Source of the DNA: Bryoerythrophyllum caledonicum
Lineage: Eukaryota; Streptophyta; Bryopsida; Pottiales; Pottiaceae
Direction: 5' to 3'
Length of the DNA: 64,000 bases
Assembly: GCA_963971425.1 (NCBI GenBank)
Contig: OZ020517.1
Coordinates: 27,670,668 to 27,734,667, forward strand
The notes under the pieces were generated by a model. It saw only the letters and a program-made list of their open reading frames with translations. It did no database searches and was not told the origin of the DNA. Position 1 is the first letter of the stretch, and the number at the start of each line of letters is the position of its first letter. This document shows, one piece after another, positions 46,093-58,180 of the stretch. A program made the translations under genes and the position numbers.

Positions 46093-46823
46093 CTTAACCC
46101 CTAAAGGACCGTGATAAATTCACACCAAAAACACTTCAAAATTCTTGATTCTATTGCAATGAGTAAGGAAGGAAACAAAAAAAATTATTTCTAGTTCGAC
46201 TATAGGATCTCAATTAAGACTTCTTAAGTAACATACTCACAAAATTCATAAACTTTGACTGCACAGATTGAAAGATTATTGTGTTTGATTATGTCCCAAC
46301 ATTTGAGTGGATCAGCAGAGTTTGACTACACTTGATGTCAAATTTTTGCACTACCCCAAGGTTTGAATCCATTATCATTATGTCAAGCATGATGTAAGTT
46401 CACTATACACCAATTTTTAGAGGTAGAAAAGGGATGTAACATATTTAAAACAATTGTGCAAATAGTGGAGGTTCAAAAATTGCCAATTCTTGTTTTAATT
46501 TTTTGTGAACTTGTTATGTTTTAGAATGATAATCTGAATAGTCAATTAGAATTTTTTCACCATATAATGCGGTGGGAAAAACAAAAAGTAGAAAAAAAAT
46601 ATATATCTATAAGTTTTATGTGGAAAGGAAGAAGGTTTTTTGGTACCTTGCCCGAAAATGTGTGACAATATGTGAAAATGTTGACTTGGGTTAATATGCT
46701 ATTTTTTCTAGACATTAGGAAAGAAATTTGTGAAAGAAGAATGTTGTAAATTGACACCATAAGAACTTGACCAAACTTTCAAAAAGCCCATTTTTGACAC
46801 AGTCTTGGTCTTTTAGGGGTTAA
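46093..46823. repeat. TIR family C, full copy
   Basis: Ends CTTAACCCCTAAAGGACC and its complement GGTCTTTTAGGGGTTAAG. The internal order matches 6651-7517, shortened near the right end. Confidence 0.75.
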
Positions 46824-49800
46824 GCAACAAAGTCATTGTTGTTCAAAATATCTTTGTCCCAATTCCAATATCCGGCGCGGTGCAATAATTGGATAAGCTA
46901 GATAAATTATTAGACATATATAATTATAAATTAAAATGATTATTTTTCTCTTAAATTACCCATCTATATCTATTGAGTGATAGCCGGTGAAGCCAAATTT
47001 AATAGTGATAGTGATGTGACATTAATAAGATAGTTAGACTAAATATACAAAAAGTAAGTAATTAACGTCAAGTGGACATATTATGATTGCACTTTCTTAC
47101 AAGTGCTTTAAAAATATAAATCCTTAAACTTGAACCTTCTTTTCTTCTACTCTACTCATAGGCCTTTTGAAAGCTTAAAAGTGTTAGTTTATTGTTTAAG
47201 AGGAAATTCCTAGAGCTCACGGAAATAGGCTGAAGCAAGAATCCCGTGCCATACGCATAAACATTGAACGTGAAGGAGACATTGTTGCATCATGTGAAAA
47301 GATGAAAGTGGAACGTCCGATTGAGAATCAATGGATGGATCTGGAAAGTAATAACCGTGCTCCTATCGCACAATGTGCTATTATCCAAATTTCAAAAGAA
47401 TAATCGCTAGGTCTTGGATCTTTTCTTAGCACGTTGTGTCGTTGATGGTATAGTTGGCAGCATTTGATATGTCCTTCAACAAATGAATATTCATAGCGGC
47501 GGTTGTCGCGCTTTGTACATACTAGGGAAGTGCATTAGCAGAATAGGCTCAACAAAGGCCAATATACTCTTTACTATGTATTGTGATCATGGAAAATATG
47601 AGCTATCACTACAACAACGCTTCTTAAGTTGCTGCAAGGCTTGCTGCAAAAAGGCACACAAGACAAATAGAACTTCCAAGAATCCATCCTAGTGTACAAC
47701 AACGCTTTGGTATTGACATATCTAGGAGTCAATATTGATCAACGCTTTATTCAAAGCAAAAACTACACCTTTTGTGTTCAAGACATGTTGTATTATAGAA
47801 TAGACAATCTTTTGCCAACACAAAGAGAAAACTGCAAATTTGCTCCAATATATATTACGGATAACCATGCTGCTTTGAATGTTTAAATAACAATGTTGGG
47901 AAACCTCGACCGTAATACAATGGACTTGTTCCAGAACATGTTACAGGAGAACAACCCTTATGCACAACTTTTAAAAGCATTTATCAACGATTAATGAATC
48001 AACTAGCGGTGGACTTAGAATTCCATTTGTTAGCTTTGTTATCACAAGATTGGCAAAGATACTATACACCCACAACAGATGAGGTTGGCGCGATTATGGT
48101 CGGCAACATTCATGATGGTAGTACGTCAAACCAAATTATTGTTGTCAAGATGGAGACTAGGTCTCTTAAACAAATCTCAACTTTGTAGTTTGCATATTCA
48201 CTACTGCATTACATGTTTTTTTTTCTTGACTAACGGCAAGGATGATCTCCAAACATTCCATTGAGAGGCTTTGAATTCAAAGGTTTGGAATTTGCAGAAG
48301 TAGATCCAACTTCTGTCTAAAGAAAGGGCAGATCAATGAGAGTGGGGCATATGCAATTTTATGCGTACATGCTTCACCAACGTAATCGCAACAACTTCAT
48401 ATTTTATATGATGGTTGCTTTTCACAAGAGTACATGGTGGACCCATGAACGTGTGTTGAACAGGACCGGTGAAGTTCATCAAGGGGTAATAAAAAGGGCT
48501 TGAAATGCAAACTTTATAGTAGAGTGGTAGATGTCCAAAATGCAAGCAACTATGATCTAGCACAAATCAACCAGAGGTTCATCTTGGCGTCATCTTTTCT
48601 ACTCCTATAAGATGCCATGGCCAATGTGTGCACATTTGGACAAACATATCTTTTGTGATATTCACATATAATCCAAAATGGCATGAGATAATAATAGAAT
48701 TGGAACCCGAGTAGACAACACAATACAACCTAGATTTAGTTGCACATAAATTTGGTTTAAATTCCAAGAGGTAATGGCAGATTTTAGATACTGCATATTG
48801 TTTGGCTAATTGTTGCGACAAACTTTGGATGATTGAATTTTGGAAGAGAGGCCTACCCCATGTACAATGGGGTGACACCCAAATTAGCGCCTTGTGCAAT
48901 TCCAGGGATAGTGTCCACACTATTGCCAACTTTGACACCCTTTCTAGGACTCAAAAATTGTTGTTTTACTATGAAATTTTAGGCACTAAATCACCTTTAT
49001 GTTGAAAACATGTGTACCAAATCCAAAGGCCAGGAAATTTATACAAAAAATATATTCAAGATTTACCAACAAGGGGTAGCTGTAAGAAAAGTTTCATAGC
49101 TGCCAACTTTGACACCCTCCCAAGGATTGAAGAATTTTTTTTTCCATGGAATTTTTGGAGTGGAAACATCTTCATGTTAATTACACGTGTGAAAAATTTC
49201 AAGTCCAAAAGACCCACCAAAAGAATGATATTCCAAATCTACCAATAGGTGTAGATGTGAAATATAAAGGGGAAAATCGTTTCACAACTTCCAACTTTGG
49301 CAGCCTTCCTAGGGCTGAGAATTTGTTATTTTGACATGGAATTTTTGTCACAGGATCATTGTGATGTTGATAACATGTGAAAAAAAATTCAAGGCCAAAA
49401 AATACACACAAAAATAGTTATTCAAAATCTACCAACGTGTGTAACTACAATAATCAGTTCAAGGACATGGTGAAAATGTTGAAATATCTTTGACACCTCA
49501 TGCTTCCTCATAGAACTTATCCATGTGACATAACGCCTAATCATAAATGCATCTAAAAAAATCAATATCATCCAAATGTAGAAGTGTGGAGTTGCCACAT
49601 CAAGAAGAAATCACTTGCATCATACACGCATGATGAAGTTTTCCCCTCTAAATTTCTATTGAGCACTATTGTGTAAATTTAAGGGAATGTTTTGTGTAAC
49701 TTGTGATCATTGAATGTTGAAGTAATGGTGAGAGTAGAGAGAAAGAGTGTGTTGTGTGTGAGACATGAAGTGATGTGTTGCATGAGTGATGTGATGCATG

Positions 49801-49989
49801 AGTAATTTAGTCATGCATGCTTATGCCTGCTAAGTGCTGTGTATGTGGTTATGCCTATTGAACTGAGTGATGTGATTAAGTGGTTGTTGTTGAGTGACTA
49901 GTTTTGTATGAAATTGTTATTGTTGTTAATCAAAGTTTAAGGTTTTGATAGCCTAGTAAAAGAAAGTCCAACATATTCTAGATGACAAT

Positions 49990-52810
49990 TTCAGATGAAA
50001 TTTGTGGACGTATTTTAGGAATGAGTGAGGGAGGGAGTACTCAAGTCTAAATTGCACTTTTGGGGTTTTGTTAGAACAATTCAGAGGTTGGTAAATTTTT
50101 TTTTAGAGAAGATGAAACTTACTAGCGCGAACCTTGTGGTGGAAGCCACACTACAAGACTTAGTGATAGAAATGTGTGTAGAGTTTTACGTTACTCAAAA
50201 AATAATTGTCGCGCGTTCGTATTAGAGATTGCTAATATATGCCCTACTCCAGTGTCTAGATGTATCATTCAAAGGCTCTTACGTAGAAGTCGCATATACA
50301 GTCGAATTGCAATCAAAAATCTTTTTTAACACCTCGTCACATGTATCAAAAGCTGGATTTTTCTCAGAAGTACCATGGATGGAGCGCAGAAGATTGGGAG
50401 CGTATCGTTTGGATAGATGAATCTATCTTTGAAACATGAATGCTAGAATGTGAGTAGTGAGTAGTGAGCAGTGAGCAGTGAGCAGTGAGCCGTGAGCCGT
50501 GAGCAGTGAGTAGTAAGCAATCTATTTTTTTCAGTTGGGCACCCTCTAACCACAGATTTGGGGTGATTTACAAGAAACAATTTTACATTGTAACATATTT
50601 TTGTGGTATGAAAAAAGTTCAAAATGGAAGAAAATTGGATTAAAAAACCCGGAAATAAACTGTTTGGAGGATATTTGGATGAATGTAGATAGATGGATGA
50701 ATATAGATAGATGAATGTAGATGAATGATTGCTCAACTTATAGTTTAAAAAATATAGCAACTTCTAAAATATTAGTAAAAAAAGAAGAAAAAAAAAAAAA
50801 AAACCAGCGGAGGGGCTCCTTGGTACCAAGGAGGGCCATGAGGGAGAAACCACAAAAAAAACAAAAAAACAAAAAAACCAGCTGAGGGGCTCCTCAGTAT
50901 CGAGGAGGGCCATGAGGGCGAAACCAAAAAAAACAGCTGAGGGGCTCCCCGGTACCGAGGAGTGCCCTGAGGGCGAAACCAAGGGAAACAAAAAAAAAAT
51001 ACAAAAATACGAAAAAAATTAAAAATTAAAAATTATCGCCCATTAAGAAAAATTCTCCTTAAGGGGTTATCCAAAATTGCCCATTTGGTACTTCAAACTT
51101 CTCCGTATATTTGAATACAAAAATTCTTGTTTCCACTACAATTTTACATAATTTTACAATTCTTACTTCCACTACAATTTGAGTGAGGGGAAAAATGGCA
51201 CCTTGGTACCAAAGTGCCCATTTGGTACTCCAAAATTTTATGTAATTTTGAACACTAAAATTCTTGCTTCCACTATAATCTTCATCGCAGTGGAGCATTA
51301 GACCAACGCAAAGCGTGGGTGAATTGCAAACACTTGTATTTTGTATACAAATTCTTGTGTAAGGCAAACTTGGAAGATGATAAGTAAATACATGCACCAA
51401 GTCTTAGTTTCAATGAAGTACAACTCCTACTCCGCAATAGTAATCTCTAAGTTTTTCTTGTTTTGGTCATAGTAGTTATGGCAAGTTATTGCCTCTTTTA
51501 TAGTTTAACTTAGAAACTACACAAAACTTTGGAGGGCCGAAATGGCTCCTTGGTACCAAGGAACCCTTTTGGGCTTCACAAAAAACTTGTGAAGTTCAAC
51601 GATTTTCAGTTGTAGAAATAGTAGAATTTGTTGAGGAAAAAAAAATTGAAACATGTTTTACCCGTTGTTGGAAGCGGGAAAAAAATCAAAAAAATCAGAC
51701 AAAAAAATAAAATAAAAAATGGGCCTAGCAGGCTCTTTGGTACAGAAGAACCTCTTTTGACTTCTTTAAAATCTTGTAGTTCAGTGATTCATCTTCACTC
51801 TTGAAAGGTATTTTTTTATGTGGCATGAATTATGAAGCATTGTAAACTAACATAGTTTTTGTTTCCCATTAAATTTCATGTCATTCATAGAGAAATTTTC
51901 GTAAAACTGGATGAGATTTTGAATGGATGCCCTAACTTCATTCATCCATAAACTCTGTCCATCCATGAAATATATCATCCAAACTTATTCATCCATTTAA
52001 TGACAAGAAATAGTCAACTCCATATTAAAGTTTGGTTAGGTTTGTCCCTAAAATTCAACATTTATTTTCATGTGAAGCAATTTCATAGCCCATTTGTAAG
52101 TGAAAAATCACAAAAGACATTTGTAAACCACGATAATAGGTTGCAAAATTTTATTATTTCTAGAAAATTCCAAATATCATTTATAGAAAATTACTATAAT
52201 TAGAATATTCATGTCCATTTTTATCCTCACTGCTCGCATTCTAGCGTCGTTGCCTTTGAAATTGGAAAAAATTCGAGACAAATTCATGTTTGGAGAACTG
52301 CATATGATCGTTATTTATTAAATTATGTTGTTCCTACTTTTAAAAGTGAACAGACTTTCTTGATGATTTGGGGCGCATTTGTTGGAGGGCAAAAGTCAGA
52401 ACTTATTTTTATGCTTTAAAATTGACGGTCTGCAAAGGATTTCATGGAAGTGGTTTACAAAGGGAAATTATCTCATTTCATGGGTATGGTTCCACATGTA
52501 GTGCTCATCAAAGATGGGGCATCTGTCCACTGCACCAAAATGTGAAGAATGGAGACAAACTCGCCTTCTGGAGAAACTCAATTGGCCTGCAAACTCTCCC
52601 AATCTCAATCCAATTGTGAACCTGTAGAAGATTCTAAAAGATGTAGTACAACGTGACAGGGCATGTCTTAGAAACATAAATGCTTTAAAGGTAGTTCTTG
52701 AAAGAGAGTGGAAGTCAGTTAGTGATACAAAGTTCCTTTAATTATGTCATTCTATGCCCTCTAGGTTACAAGCAGTGATTGACACTATTAGAGGACATAC
52801 ACGTTGGTAG
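49990..52810 (+). pseudogene. Tc1/mariner-type transposase, split by an 1818-bp insertion
   Basis: N-terminal part: ISDEICGRILGMSEGGSTQ, then helix-turn-helix-like sequence with frameshifts, then AEDWERIVWIDESIFE (first catalytic Asp of WIDES). After the insert it resumes at IGKNSRQIHVWRTAYDRYLL, LMIWGAFVGGQKSE, a degraded second Asp region, LNWPANSPNLNPIVNLWKIL (third acidic residue replaced by Val in NPIENLW) and ends RGHTRW-stop at 52810. Several stops and frameshifts. Removing the insert and one copy of its target repeat restores continuous homology. Confidence 0.8.
50435..52252. mobile_element. 1818-bp non-autonomous DNA element with 9-bp target duplication
   Basis: Flanked by TCTTTGAAA (50426-50434) and CCTTTGAAA (52253-52261). 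Imperfect ~27-bp TIRs share GCTAGAATGYGAGYAGTGAG. Ten tandem GTGAGYA heptamers follow the left TIR (50450-50519). The interior has a (A)n tract, three ~65-bp repeats (50803-50985) and six copies of a CTCCTTGGTACCAAGGAG-type palindrome. No transposase. An 8-9-bp duplication fits hAT or Mutator-like elements. Confidence 0.75.
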
Positions 52811-54031
52811 ATTTTGAATAACTATTTTTGTGTGTATTTTTTGGCCTTGAATTTTTTTTCACATCTTATCAACATAACAATGATCCTGTGTCAAAAATTC
52901 CATGTCAAAATAACAAATTCTCAGCCCTAGGAAGGCTGCCAAAGTTGGAAGTTGTGAAACGATTTTCCCCTTTGTTTCTCACAACTACACCTGTTGATAG
53001 ATTTGGAATATCATTCTTTTGGTGGGTCTTTTGGATTTGAATTTTTTCACACGTGTAATTAACATGAAGATGTTTTCACTCCAAAAATTCCATGGAAAAA
53101 AAAATTCTTCAATCCTTGGAAGGGTATCAAAGTTGGCAGCTGTGAAACTTTTCTTACAGCTACACCTTGTTGGTAAATCTTGAATATCTTTTTTGTATAA
53201 TCTCCTGGCCTTTGAATTTGGTACGTATGTTTTCAACATAAAGGTGATTTAGTGCCTAAAATTTCATAGTAAAACAACATTTTTTGAGTCCTGGAGAGGG
53301 TGTCAAAGTTGACAATAGTGTGGACACTATCCTTGGAATTGCACAAGGCGCCAATTTGGGTGTCACTCCATTGTCCACACCTTATTGATTCTCGACAAGC
53401 AATTGAAATTGAGGACTACAAACGAGATCAATTCAATAGTGACTAGTGAACTTCCAAATCGGGCCACTACTCCAATGCATACAAGACAGTGACACGCTGC
53501 TTGGTGCACGGGCACGTATGATCCAAACATCCTTTGTTTAGAAGATGGAAAATATACAATGCGATAATTTTGCAACTTTGTCAAAGAAACATGTGCGGAT
53601 AGAAAAGACTATCTTGTGTTCAAGGGAGATGGTGGATGCTTCTTTGTTGACAGCCGTTGGATTGTATTGCACAACATGTATTTGGTATCAAGTACCACAC
53701 ATATTAACGTTGAGGTAAGCTTTTTGCACCGCCATTACATTGTAACTTAATTCTTGAACTTAATACATTGAACTTAATACTTTTTTTTGGATCATTTTTG
53801 CCAACACGTATGTTTGTCAATCACCGTTGTAAAGTACCTTTTCGAAATATGTGTGGAAAAGGCCACAATTGTGCAACTATGGTCTTGAAAAGCAGCAACG
53901 AGATTCAACAATGCATTGATGCTCGCTACGTCTCTACGTTTGAGGCAATGTGGAGGCTTTCTGGTTTCCAATGCTTGGTGAGTCTCCAACAATCCAATGT
54001 TTGCAAGTTCATTGACCCAAATAACAACATG

Positions 54032-54985
54032 TAACGTTTAGCCCCCAAATTACTTTGACAATTTCACATCAAAAACACTTCAAAATTGCTCGTTTTAGTG
54101 CAATGAGTATGGAAGTTAACAAAAACATATATTTCTAAATTTTACCATAGAATTTCAATTTAGACTTATTAAGTAACATACTCACAAAATTGCATAAACT
54201 TTGACTGTACGGATTGAAAGATTATAGTGTTTAAAGTAGTGAAAACAATTCATTTTTTTTTCCAGTGTTTAGTGGATCAATAGACTTTGACTTCACTTGG
54301 TGTCCAATTTTTGCACTATCTAAGGTCTAAACTCACTACCACCATTTTAAGTATGGTGTTAGTTCCTTGTACCCCAATTTTTAGAGGTAAAAAAAGGGTG
54401 TAGCATATTCAAAAAAATTGTGCAAGGAGTAGAGGTTCAAAAACTATCAACTCATGTTATTTTTTTGAGAACTGAATATGTTTTAGAATGAGAATCCAAA
54501 TAGTCAATATGAATTTTTACACCAAAAAATAAAGTAGAAAAATTAAAAATTAAAAATATGAATATCTCTAAGTTTTATGTAGAAAAGAATAAGCTTTTTT
54601 GGTAACTTGCTCGACAATGTGTGACAATGTGTGAATATGTTTGACTTGGGTTTATGTGCTACTTTTCACTAAAGACAAGAGATTTTTTTGACAATATGAT
54701 AGGAAATAATATTATTTGCTAGTATTGAAAATCTCACATTCAATAGAGTATCCTAGCAAAAGTTTTTGGAGTTGCCCGTTGTGCCCGCTCTCCCCATTTG
54801 AACTTCCAAACCCTATAACTTTTTCATTATATGTTTAATTTAGGAAAAATTTGGACTCACATAAAGATTTTTGTAATTTCCACCTATAGTAAAAATTTCA
54901 AAAAATAATGTTATAAATTGATACAGTAGGAACCTGCCCGAAGCTTCAAAAGTCCACCAAGGGGACTCTTGGTAATTTAGGGGTT
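54032..54985. repeat. TIR family C copy inside the Helitron remnant
   Basis: Starts AACGTTTAGCCCCCAAATTAC and ends TAATTTAGGGGTT, with internal order as in 6651-7517. Helitron homology stops before it (DPNNNM) and resumes after it (NTNQARKTTLTEWF). Confidence 0.7.
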
Positions 54986-55407
54986 GTTGCTAATAAAAAT
55001 TTGGAGGACAATTCTAACACAAATCAAGCTAGGAAGACAACTTTGACGGAATGGTTTGAGATAATTTGGACAATTCCACTTACCAAGGAGACGTCATATG
55101 TGGACTTTCTTTCCTATTAAAAAAACTCTTGAATAAATTGAAAGAAATCCCTTCACATGGCAGTTGGAGTAGATTTGTGCAATCCAAAAGAAGAGATTTG
55201 CAGTAGGGCATCTATGCTTTGTCAATCCATTGGCCGGCGAGGGATACTTTCTACAAACACTTTTGACCAATGTTTTTATTTATGGCAAGAAATAGCCTAA
55301 TGGCAAAACATTTTTTACTTGTGCAAAAAAGGCTATTTACCTGATTTGGTATTGCTAAGAAGTGATCATGTATATGGTGGCTTATTGCCCACTTTCAGCG
55401 GACTAAC

Positions 55408-55775
55408 AGAGGAAGAAGAACTTTGATCTCCGAAGGAGACTGGCGTGAAGATAGTGTTTGTTCATTGTTCATTCTCTTCTCTTCACTAAGCATGTGGCCA
55501 CGGGACATAGGCTAGTGTAATAGAACTACTCCCCCCACTCGAGGAAAAACACTTTTCTACACTAAGTGCTTCCCTACACTAATTGCCTTAAAGACAACCG
55601 ACATGTCATCTCCTCCAAGGGCTTTGTGGGTCCCCATACAACGAGGCCTAGAGACCCCCCACCATAATTGGGTGGACTATGGTGGTACGCACCACGCCGG
55701 CAATAGGACTCGAACTCACATCCACCTCACCGGTGTGCCATGACCCAAACCACTACACCAAGGCGGTGGTGCCTT
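55408..55775 (-). mobile_element. Full-length tRNA-derived SINE sharing the LINE 3' end
   Basis: The head 55689-55772 is tRNA-like: 7-bp acceptor stem GCACCAC / GTGGTGC, box A TGGTGTAGTGG (55750-55760) and box B GAGTTCGAGTCC (55706-55717), so an internal RNA polymerase III promoter. The body then runs into the shared module (cctcgagtgggggg, catgcttagtg, hairpin CTCC-UUCG-GGAG) and a TTCTTCTTCC tail. Target duplication GCGGACTAAC (55398-55407) and GCAGACTAAC (55776-55785). It is inserted at the edge of the Helitron remnant. The SINE has no protein; it would depend on the LINE at 12364-25180 or a relative for mobility. Confidence 0.8.
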
Positions 55776-56238
55776 GCAGACTAACCGACAAACATATAAG
55801 GAGACAAACACACTCCCCTTTTCCTAGACCACCTATTTTTCATGATGCCTGTTTCACATGAGGCCTATTTCTTCCAACTTAATGTCTTTCATCCTTTTGA
55901 CATGTACGATATCATTACAAACTGAACCAAATTAACAACCAAAAAAGTAACTACTTGGAGGATAGTCATATAACTTCCAATCTTGGTGTAAACATGCATG
56001 CTGAGGCCATCGCCCTAACTTTGTGCTTACCTACTCTATACCTCACGTTGGTGTGAAACAAGACAATATTTTCTTATTTAAGGAACATGTTAGTTGTTGA
56101 AATAGATAGCTAATGTCATGTTCAACTTACATTCTTATAAAATATCACTGTAGAAATGTAACCATTCAATCAACCAATTTCCCTTGGTAATTGGTTCATT
56201 TCCAGCTCAAAACAAAGAAGCTTAGTTTTTCGATGATC

Positions 56239-56453
56239 ATAACCCCTAAAGGACCAAATGCCCGTTTCGGGGATAAAAATTCTCACTTACCTTTCAATCC
56301 ATACGGTCAAAATCCACAAAATCTTAACCCACAACATCTCGTAAGAGCATAGAAGAAAATCCTACGGTTATATTCTCAAAAAGCTCATGTTGGCAAATTC
56401 TGATCCATGGAGTAAAGATTCCTCTAAAATGCCTTGGTCCTTTAGGGGATAAC
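56239..56453. repeat. Short family C-type MITE upstream of the MGST3-like gene
   Basis: TAACCCCTAAAGGACCAA at the left and TTGGTCCTTTAGGGGATAA at the right, about 214 bp. Same ends as the longer family C elements with an unrelated or shortened interior. Confidence 0.65.
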
Positions 56454-56552
56454 TTAGAGCCTAGTCAAGTTTAGAGCGCCTCCACCGCAGGACGCCAGCC
56501 CGCTCTGCCCCGGACAAGGCTGCCAGCGAACATCACATGTAACGTTCTGTGT

Positions 56553-56588
56553 GTATATACTATTTAGGGTCTAGGGTTTAGGGTTTAA
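56553..56588 (+). promoter_or_regulatory. TATA box and telo-box cluster of the MGST3-like gene
   Basis: TATATA at 56553-56558 is followed by TTTAGGGTCTAGGGTTTAGG (56563-56582) and its continuation, interrupted telomere-type repeats of the plant TTTAGGG kind. Telo-boxes next to the start site are typical of plant housekeeping promoters. The ATG follows at 56691. Confidence 0.55.
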
Positions 56589-56690
56589 GGTATGCGAATG
56601 ACGGTTGATCGAGAACTTCTCATGCAGGTGCAACCCTAGAGATTTGTAGCAGCACGGCATCGGAGCTGTTTGGAGGATTTTGCAGCTGCA

Positions 56691-57314
56691 ATGGAGCTGG
56701 AAATCGAGCTCGTGGATGGGTACCGCTGGGTGCTCGCCGCGCTTCTAGCCAACATCTTCCTCATGCAATGGATGGGTCTCCAGGTACAGCAATCCATACA
56801 TTTGATCACACACAGCGTCTCCTGCGAGCTCGCTTTGAACTTGAGATTGCATTTGAATGTGTACTGTCAGTGCTGAAGCTGTGTAAGTAGAGGTGGCTAT
56901 GGTTTTGGGTAGAGCATCGATTTGTCGAGTACTGAGCTGTGGAGTGCATTCTAGTAGGTGGGGAAGGCGCGGAGGAAGTACCGAGTGGTGTACCCGATCA
57001 TGTACGCGGACGAGAGCGAGAACAAGGACGCCAAGACGTTCAACTGCGTGCAGCGGGGCCACCAGAACTGCCTGGAGTTCCTGCCGCAGTTCCTGGCGCT
57101 GCTGCTGCTCGGGGGGTTGCAGTATCCGCGCGTCGCGGCCTTCCTGGGGCTGGCGTACACCGTGTGCCGCCTCCAGTACTTCCGCGGCTACTCCACGGGC
57201 TCCGCCGCGGCTCGGTACCACGCGGGCGGCGGGTTCCACTGGTTCGCCTTCTTCGGGCTGCTCGTTTGCACCATCGCCCTCGTGCTGCACCTCTTCTTCC
57301 CTGCTCTGCTCTGA
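56691..57314 (+). CDS. Microsomal glutathione S-transferase 3-like MAPEG protein
   Basis: Exon 1 56691-56783 (31 codons, donor CAG/gtacag) and exon 2 56958-57314 (acceptor ctagtag, 118 codons plus TGA), phase 0, 149 residues, the normal length for plant MGST3. Joined at LQ-VGKARRKY. Diagnostic residues: VGKARRKY and ESENKDAKTFNCVQRGHQNCLE (read at 57010-57080; FNCVQRGHQN is the MAPEG signature), then RLQYFRGYSTG. Four hydrophobic helices are expected in the ER or outer mitochondrial membrane, where MAPEG proteins use glutathione to conjugate or reduce lipid hydroperoxides. Exon 2 is very GC-rich compared with its surroundings, and long frames on its other strand are by-products. Activity is inferred from the family. 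Confidence 0.9.
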
Positions 57315-57437
57315 TGCCAGCAGGAATTGTAGGTACAGTGCACTGTTCTGTGAAGGAATTCAATCTTCTTTTACAAATAGTGTAGCAAAACTTTAATTCA
57401 ATAGAAATTAGAGTTCTGGTTCAATTCTTAAATTAAA

Positions 57438-57811
57438 TTGTGCATCTAGTGTAGGATTTATTGATACTTCCGTGAATTGCCTGACATATTGGCAGAGTTG
57501 TGATTGCTTTGTCAATGAAAGGACCTGGTTCTTTGCTCCTGCATCTGGATTCATTTTTGAATGTTGGTGATAATGAGTTTCTCAAGTAAATTTGTGAGTT
57601 ACCTGCTCTCATGTTCCTCTCATTATGCATCCAGTTTAGGGTTTATCGATTCTTCAGTGACTTGAATGGCTTCTTTTTTGCTTATGAGTGATGATGGTTC
57701 ATGTGTCATTGAAGGGATCTGGTTCTTTGCTCCTGCATCTGAGGTTTATTTTTGAATATTGGTGATTAATGAGTTTCTTAAGTGAATTTGTGAGTTACCT
57801 GCTCTCATATG
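57438..57811. repeat. Direct duplication of ~180 bp downstream of the MGST3-like gene
   Basis: 57438-57613 and 57624-57811 share ctggttctttgctcctgcat, tttttgaat(g/a)ttggtgat and aatttgtgagttacctgctc in the same order. A third partial start may follow. This lies in the 3' flank or UTR. Confidence 0.65.
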
Positions 57812-58180
57812 TGTTTGTACAGTGAAAGTGTGAGTCAGTTTCCCTGCTTGTGTGTGACGATGGTCCATATAGCATTTTTGTTGCTGGCAAGATTTTTTTT
57901 GTTGGTGATGTGATAACCTGATAATTTGAGAGTTTCAGCATTTTTTATTTGGTTTTCTAACAGAGGAAATGTGTTATTTTGTAGGAACTGAGAGTTGAAA
58001 CTGCAAATGCTTCTGAAGCATGTACCATCATTCACAATACGTCTGGAGAAATTGGATCAGCTAAATCATATTACACACTGACTAAACAGTTTTACAAAAA
58101 ATTGTTCAGATTCACAATTAAGTAAAACTAGCCTTGATGGTTGAACTGAATTTAGCCTCACCGGAGTGAAAGGCGACATC

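Larger units (their letters stand above)
48865..53373. mobile_element. Tc1-like transposon with 573-bp TIRs, nested in the Helitron
   Basis: Left TIR 48865-49437 and right TIR 52801-53373 are inverted copies (caatgg(g/a)gtgacaccc at the tips, ctaccaacgtg at the inner ends). The insertion target is TA: GTA precedes the left tip and T(C) follows the right one. Without the nested insert the element is about 2.68 kb. Each TIR holds three degenerate tandem units of 177-188 bp beginning gccaactttgac (48925, 49102, 49290). Confidence 0.85.
47190..55395 (+). pseudogene. Helitron Rep-helicase (N-terminal half), broken by nested insertions
   Basis: Segments in order match plant Helitron proteins: YNNALVLTYLGVNIDQ (from 47692), RYYTPTTDEVGAIMVG (48058), FVIFTYNPKWHEI (48651), WMIEFWKRGLPHV (to 48864), HTLLILDKQLK (53376), FFVDSRWIVLHNMYLV, KGHNCATMVLKSSNEIQQ with DARYVSTFEAMWRL (53850-53955), TTLTEWF (about 55040) and FAVGHLCFVNPLAGEGYF (about 55200). 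The HUH motif HVH is split by the Tc1-like element. The region that should hold the catalytic tyrosines (usually KYLYKY.YKGH) reads KVPFRNMCGKGH, without Tyr. Many stops. A family C copy interrupts at 54032. The helicase domain and Helitron termini were not found. A possible intron gtaagc...ag lies after 53713. Confidence 0.8.

Noticed and set aside
48925-49334. Possible genes in the TIR of the Tc1-like element
   Set aside because: The same short frames recur in the inverted TIR at 52.8-53.3 kb and in each 180-bp unit, so they are repeat by-products.
50764-50991. Pro/Ser/Phe frame over the GGTACC-palindrome repeats
   Set aside because: It follows the 65-bp repeat and A-tracts inside a non-autonomous element, and has no domain.
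55689-55772. Functional tRNA gene
   Set aside because: Acceptor stem and both promoter boxes are present, but the T-arm pairing is poor and no regular anticodon arm can be folded. It is followed by the SINE body, so it is a SINE head.
56745-57396. Long frames in other phases and on the opposite strand of the MGST3-like gene
   Set aside because: They arise from the high GC of exon 2. Only the 56958 frame carries the MAPEG signature and splices in phase with exon 1.
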